The translations under genes and the position numbers were made by a program. The notes under the pieces were generated by a model. The model ran no database searches. It had not been told where the DNA came from and was given only the letters and a program-made list of their open reading frames with translations. Source: Nitrospirota bacterium (GTDB lineage: Bacteria > Nitrospirota > Thermodesulfovibrionia > Thermodesulfovibrionales > Magnetobacteriaceae). From it: 8,422 bases of DNA. The stretch spans positions 1 to 8,422 of the forward strand of contig JADFXO010000167.1 of the NCBI GenBank assembly GCA_015233485.1. Direction: 5' to 3'. Shown here piece after piece: positions 6,829 to 8,422 of this stretch (its first letter is position 1; each line of letters opens with the position of its first letter).

Positions 6829-7347
6829 CTACCGCGCAAGGCCGATAATTCCCTCAATCTTCTCGAAATCAGCGCCAAGCACATAAGTACCGTTTATGAT
6901 TAAATAGGGCGTGGCTGAGGCGCCAAGTTTATCCCCCAATTCCTTATGTTCTTTGAGGGTTTTTTCGACTTGCTCATCTTTACAAACGGGGGGTTTTGCA
7001 TTGTCATATTTGCCGTTCATAACGTCTAAAAATGCCTGCGGACTGTTCTTTGAGCAGAGAATAAATCTGGCCTTATCCATAGCGTCCGGATGAATCTGCA
7101 CTGCCGGAGTAAAAAACACGTACCGCGTAACATCCTGCCTTTTACTCATATAAGCGGAAAGCCTTCTGCTGAAAGGACAGTCAGGGTCCTCGAATTCAAT
7201 TACGGTGTTTTTTCCCATGCCTATACGTATGGCGTTTTCGGTAGGGATTGTTCCCGAGTGCTGTGGTTTTACCGGCTGCTCCGCGACCGCTAAAGATGCG
7301 GCCAGGACAACCACCGCAAAAAGATATACAACTAACTTTCTATACAT
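6829..7347 (-). CDS. Exported DsbC-like thioredoxin-fold protein with a CxxS active site
   Basis: The 172-aa protein begins with a signal peptide (MYRKLVVYLFAVVVLAASLAVA, likely cut before EQPV) and is probably periplasmic. The rest resembles the catalytic domain of DsbC/DsbG disulfide isomerases: IEFEDPDCPFSRRL (50-63), the IHPDAMDKARFILC region, C98 and C122 matching the structural disulfide cysteines of E. coli DsbC, and the cis-proline in ATPYLI (P147). The N-terminal dimerisation domain of DsbC is missing; only about 25 residues separate the signal from the fold. The usual CxxC is CPFS (C57, S60), so only one redox cysteine remains. The start at 7347 is chosen over an in-frame ATG at 7389 because CGGAGGGG sits 8 bases upstream and the earlier ATG would precede the candidate -10 box. 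The gene is convergent with lspA. Confidence 0.88.
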   Translation of the reverse strand: MYRKLVVYLFAVVVLAASLAVAEQPVKPQHSGTIPTENAIRIGMGKNTVIEFEDPDCPFSRRLSAYMSKRQDVTRYVFFTPAVQIHPDAMDKARFILCSKNSPQAFLDVMNGKYDNAKPPVCKDEQVEKTLKEHKELGDKLGASATPYLIINGTYVLGADFEKIEGIIGLAR

Positions 7348-7355
7348 CGCAATAA

Positions 7356-7363
7356 CCCCTCCG
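7356..7363 (-). promoter_or_regulatory. Strong Shine-Dalgarno site deciding the DsbC-like start
   Basis: On the minus strand CGGAGGGG is followed by 8 bases and then ATG (7347-7345). This is the best ribosome binding site in the window. It places the start at the first residue of a well-formed signal peptide. Confidence 0.75.
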
Positions 7364-7373
7364 TTAGAGACAT

Positions 7374-7402
7374 ATTTTAATAGACACATTTAAACACTGC
7401 AA
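7374..7402 (-). promoter_or_regulatory. Candidate promoter of the DsbC-like gene
   Basis: On the minus strand, TTGCAG (7402-7397), a 17-bp spacer and TAAAAT (7379-7374). The -10 box matches at 5 of 6 positions and the -35 at 3 of 6. A start near 7367 gives a leader of about 20 nt that contains the Shine-Dalgarno site. Confidence 0.4.
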
Positions 7403-7429
7403 CAGGTACAATATACAAACAATATCATA

Positions 7430-7711
7430 TTAGTCAATTTTTTTATAAAACTCCTTCCACGCGAAGTACCCAATGCCGGCGACAGCTATAACTGCCTGCA
7501 AGACGACGAGCGTATAACGCAGTGAGAAAATCCCGCCTTTTGAAATGTATAAAAACATCTTTATCCCCATCACATGAAGCAACACCCCGACAGGAAGCAT
7601 CAAAAAAAACACGGCAAGACCGCCAATAAACCCCGTCAGCAGGCCATACCACACAACCATTACAACTCTTTTCCCGACGCTCGACCCCACAGAAAAACTA
7701 TAATATTTCAC
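7430..7711 (-). CDS. Small membrane protein of unknown function (start uncertain)
   Basis: I do not recognise the family. From a GTG at 7711 the product is 93 aa, beginning (M)KYYSFSVGSSVGKR. It has a long hydrophobic stretch (about residues 16-48, probably two close membrane passes), a short basic loop with ISKGG, a second hydrophobic stretch (about 64-84) and a charged tail KEFYKKID. No catalytic motif is visible. The alternative start is an ATG at 7660 (76 aa), with an AAGAG-like Shine-Dalgarno sequence 5 bases upstream. It would be served by the strong promoter at 7697-7726, from which the GTG could not be transcribed. The frame stays open to 8008, but that stretch (Lys/Gln-rich, then disordered) runs opposite the divergent membrane gene and is probably not translated. 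The gene reads toward the DsbC-like gene, 82 bp away, with no terminator seen. Confidence 0.6.
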   Translation of the reverse strand: MKYYSFSVGSSVGKRVVMVVWYGLLTGFIGGLAVFFLMLPVGVLLHVMGIKMFLYISKGGIFSLRYTLVVLQAVIAVAGIGYFAWKEFYKKID

Positions 7712-7726
7712 GGCAGAGAATGTCAA
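7697..7726 (-). promoter_or_regulatory. Strong sigma70-like promoter for the small membrane protein gene
   Basis: On the minus strand, a perfect TTGACA (7726-7721), an 18-bp spacer and TATAGT (7702-7697, 5 of 6 matches). The start would be near 7690. It lies inside the longer (GTG) reading of the gene, which favours the ATG at 7660 or a second, upstream promoter. Confidence 0.5.
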
Positions 7727-7813
7727 TCGCCCCGGTGCCGGTGTGTGAAGCCCCTTCAAAATGCCATTGATCAGAACAGTAACCTCAGTCGGAACTTGGG
7801 TGTCATTTAATGA

Positions 7814-7843
7814 TTGTATTTGGTTATCGATGGCGGGTATAAT
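7814..7843 (+). promoter_or_regulatory. Promoter of the AI-2E-family-like gene
   Basis: TTGTAT (7814-7819), an 18-bp spacer and a perfect TATAAT (7838-7843). Only 6 bases separate the box from the ATG at 7850, so the transcript should start at or within a base or two of the start codon. Confidence 0.55.
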
Positions 7844-7849
7844 TAGGGG

Positions 7850-8422
7850 ATGAGCGTAGATAAACCTGATAACGGGAGTACAGGGGTTGTTGTTTCGAGC
7901 TACGATGCGGCCGCTTGGCTTATTGTTGCATTGTTGCTGTTTCTTGTGCTTAAGCTTCATCTGTTGGCTGCCTTGCTGAGCGGGCTGCTTGTGTTTGAGC
8001 TTATACATGCACTTTCCTGTAAGATCAAAGTCAAGGGCCTTACTAGTCGTGCGTCCAAGATGATAGTTATAGCACTGCTTGGCGCTGTCATCATAACGGT
8101 TATGTTTTTTCTGGGGTTGGGCACTGCCGGATTTTTCAGAGGCAGCTCAGGTAATTACCCTGCCCTGCTTCAGAAGATGGCCGACATCATAGACAACTCT
8201 CTTGGTACACTGCCCGAGTGGATTACGAATTACCTGCCATCAGACGCCGAGGGCGTTAAGAGCGCGGTCTCCGAATTGCTGCGTAAACACGCCACAGAAC
8301 TCCAATCTGCTGGTAAAGAAGTGGCCAGGACAGCCGCACATGTCCTCGTAGGGATGGTTATGGGGGTGCTGGCAGCCCTGAACGAAATAAACGGTGAGCA
8401 CGAGTGCGGACCGCTGGCAAAA
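7850..8422 (+). CDS. Partial multi-spanning membrane protein resembling the AI-2E/PerM-type permease family
   Basis: The frame is open to the right edge; 191 codons are present and the C-terminus is missing. After a hydrophilic start (MSVDKPDNGS) come a hydrophobic double segment with a Leu/Ala-rich run (about residues 22-54), another membrane segment (70-95), a soluble loop (about 97-160: YPALLQKMADIIDNSLGTLP, then an amphipathic helix) and a further membrane segment HVLVGMVMGVLAAL (164-177). From memory this order, including 'LPALLxxMAxIL...LPxWL' and 'HxLVGMVIGxLxAL', matches a branch of AI-2E transporter-like permeases. The transported substrate cannot be inferred. A TAG stop lies just upstream in frame (7844-7846), so the ATG at 7850 is the earliest possible start. 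AGGGG abuts the ATG with no spacing, so it is not a normal Shine-Dalgarno site. Confidence 0.8.
   Translation, partial: MSVDKPDNGSTGVVVSSYDAAAWLIVALLLFLVLKLHLLAALLSGLLVFELIHALSCKIKVKGLTSRASKMIVIALLGAVIITVMFFLGLGTAGFFRGSSGNYPALLQKMADIIDNSLGTLPEWITNYLPSDAEGVKSAVSELLRKHATELQSAGKEVARTAAHVLVGMVMGVLAALNEINGEHECGPLAK

Noticed and set aside
7712..8008. N-terminal extension of the small membrane protein frame to an ATG at 8008
   Set aside because: It overlaps the start of the divergent permease by 159 bases, and its Lys/Gln-rich sequence is the antisense of Leu-rich transmembrane codons.

Overview
This 8.4 kb window looks like a housekeeping segment of a Gram-negative bacterial chromosome. It carries a complete uvrA-ileS-lspA run on the + strand and a periplasmic DsbC-type thioredoxin-fold gene. 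There are also two less characterised membrane-protein genes and the 5' part of a minus-strand gene that runs off the left edge. A periplasmic disulfide protein together with lipoprotein signal peptidase implies a diderm envelope. The protein flavour (a short UvrA, an IleS with extra CxxC pairs, an LspA with a GGAAGN motif) reminds me of Nitrospirota or delta-type lineages. That placement is an impression from memory, not a database result. No rRNA, tRNA, CRISPR array, transposase or phage gene was found.

Layout. Positions 1-623 (minus) hold a partial gene of uncertain family, with a TATAAT box 7 bp before its ATG and a 14-bp-arm inverted repeat straddling that promoter. Positions 624-858 hold this promoter, copy A of a structured dispersed repeat (682-806), and a weak candidate promoter for uvrA. 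Positions 859-6702 hold uvrA (nucleotide excision repair), ileS (isoleucyl-tRNA synthetase) and lspA (lipoprotein signal peptidase II); ileS and lspA overlap by 4 bases and are probably translationally coupled. Positions 6703-6828 lie between convergent genes and are almost entirely copy B of the same repeat (6717-6818) in opposite orientation. Positions 6829-7347 (minus) encode the exported DsbC-like protein, and 7430-7711 (minus) a small membrane protein with an uncertain start. From 7850 (plus) a multi-spanning protein resembling the AI-2E/PerM permease family runs off the right edge.

Function. uvrA serves DNA repair, ileS translation and lspA lipoprotein maturation. They are linked by co-transcription rather than by a shared pathway. 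LspA and the DsbC-like protein both act at the cell envelope.

Most noteworthy points: (1) a ~102-125 bp hairpin-rich repeat bracketing the uvrA-ileS-lspA block in inverted orientation, with one hairpin apparently inserted inside another; (2) a UvrA lacking the ~100-residue insertion domain while keeping every zinc and ATPase motif; (3) an LspA whose GNxxDR aspartate is glycine; (4) a DsbC-like protein whose CxxC is CPFS; (5) two genes whose TATAAT boxes sit so close to the ATG that their mRNAs should be leaderless. I see no evidence of a wholly new multi-gene system; the novelty is in the repeat and in these departures from family norms.
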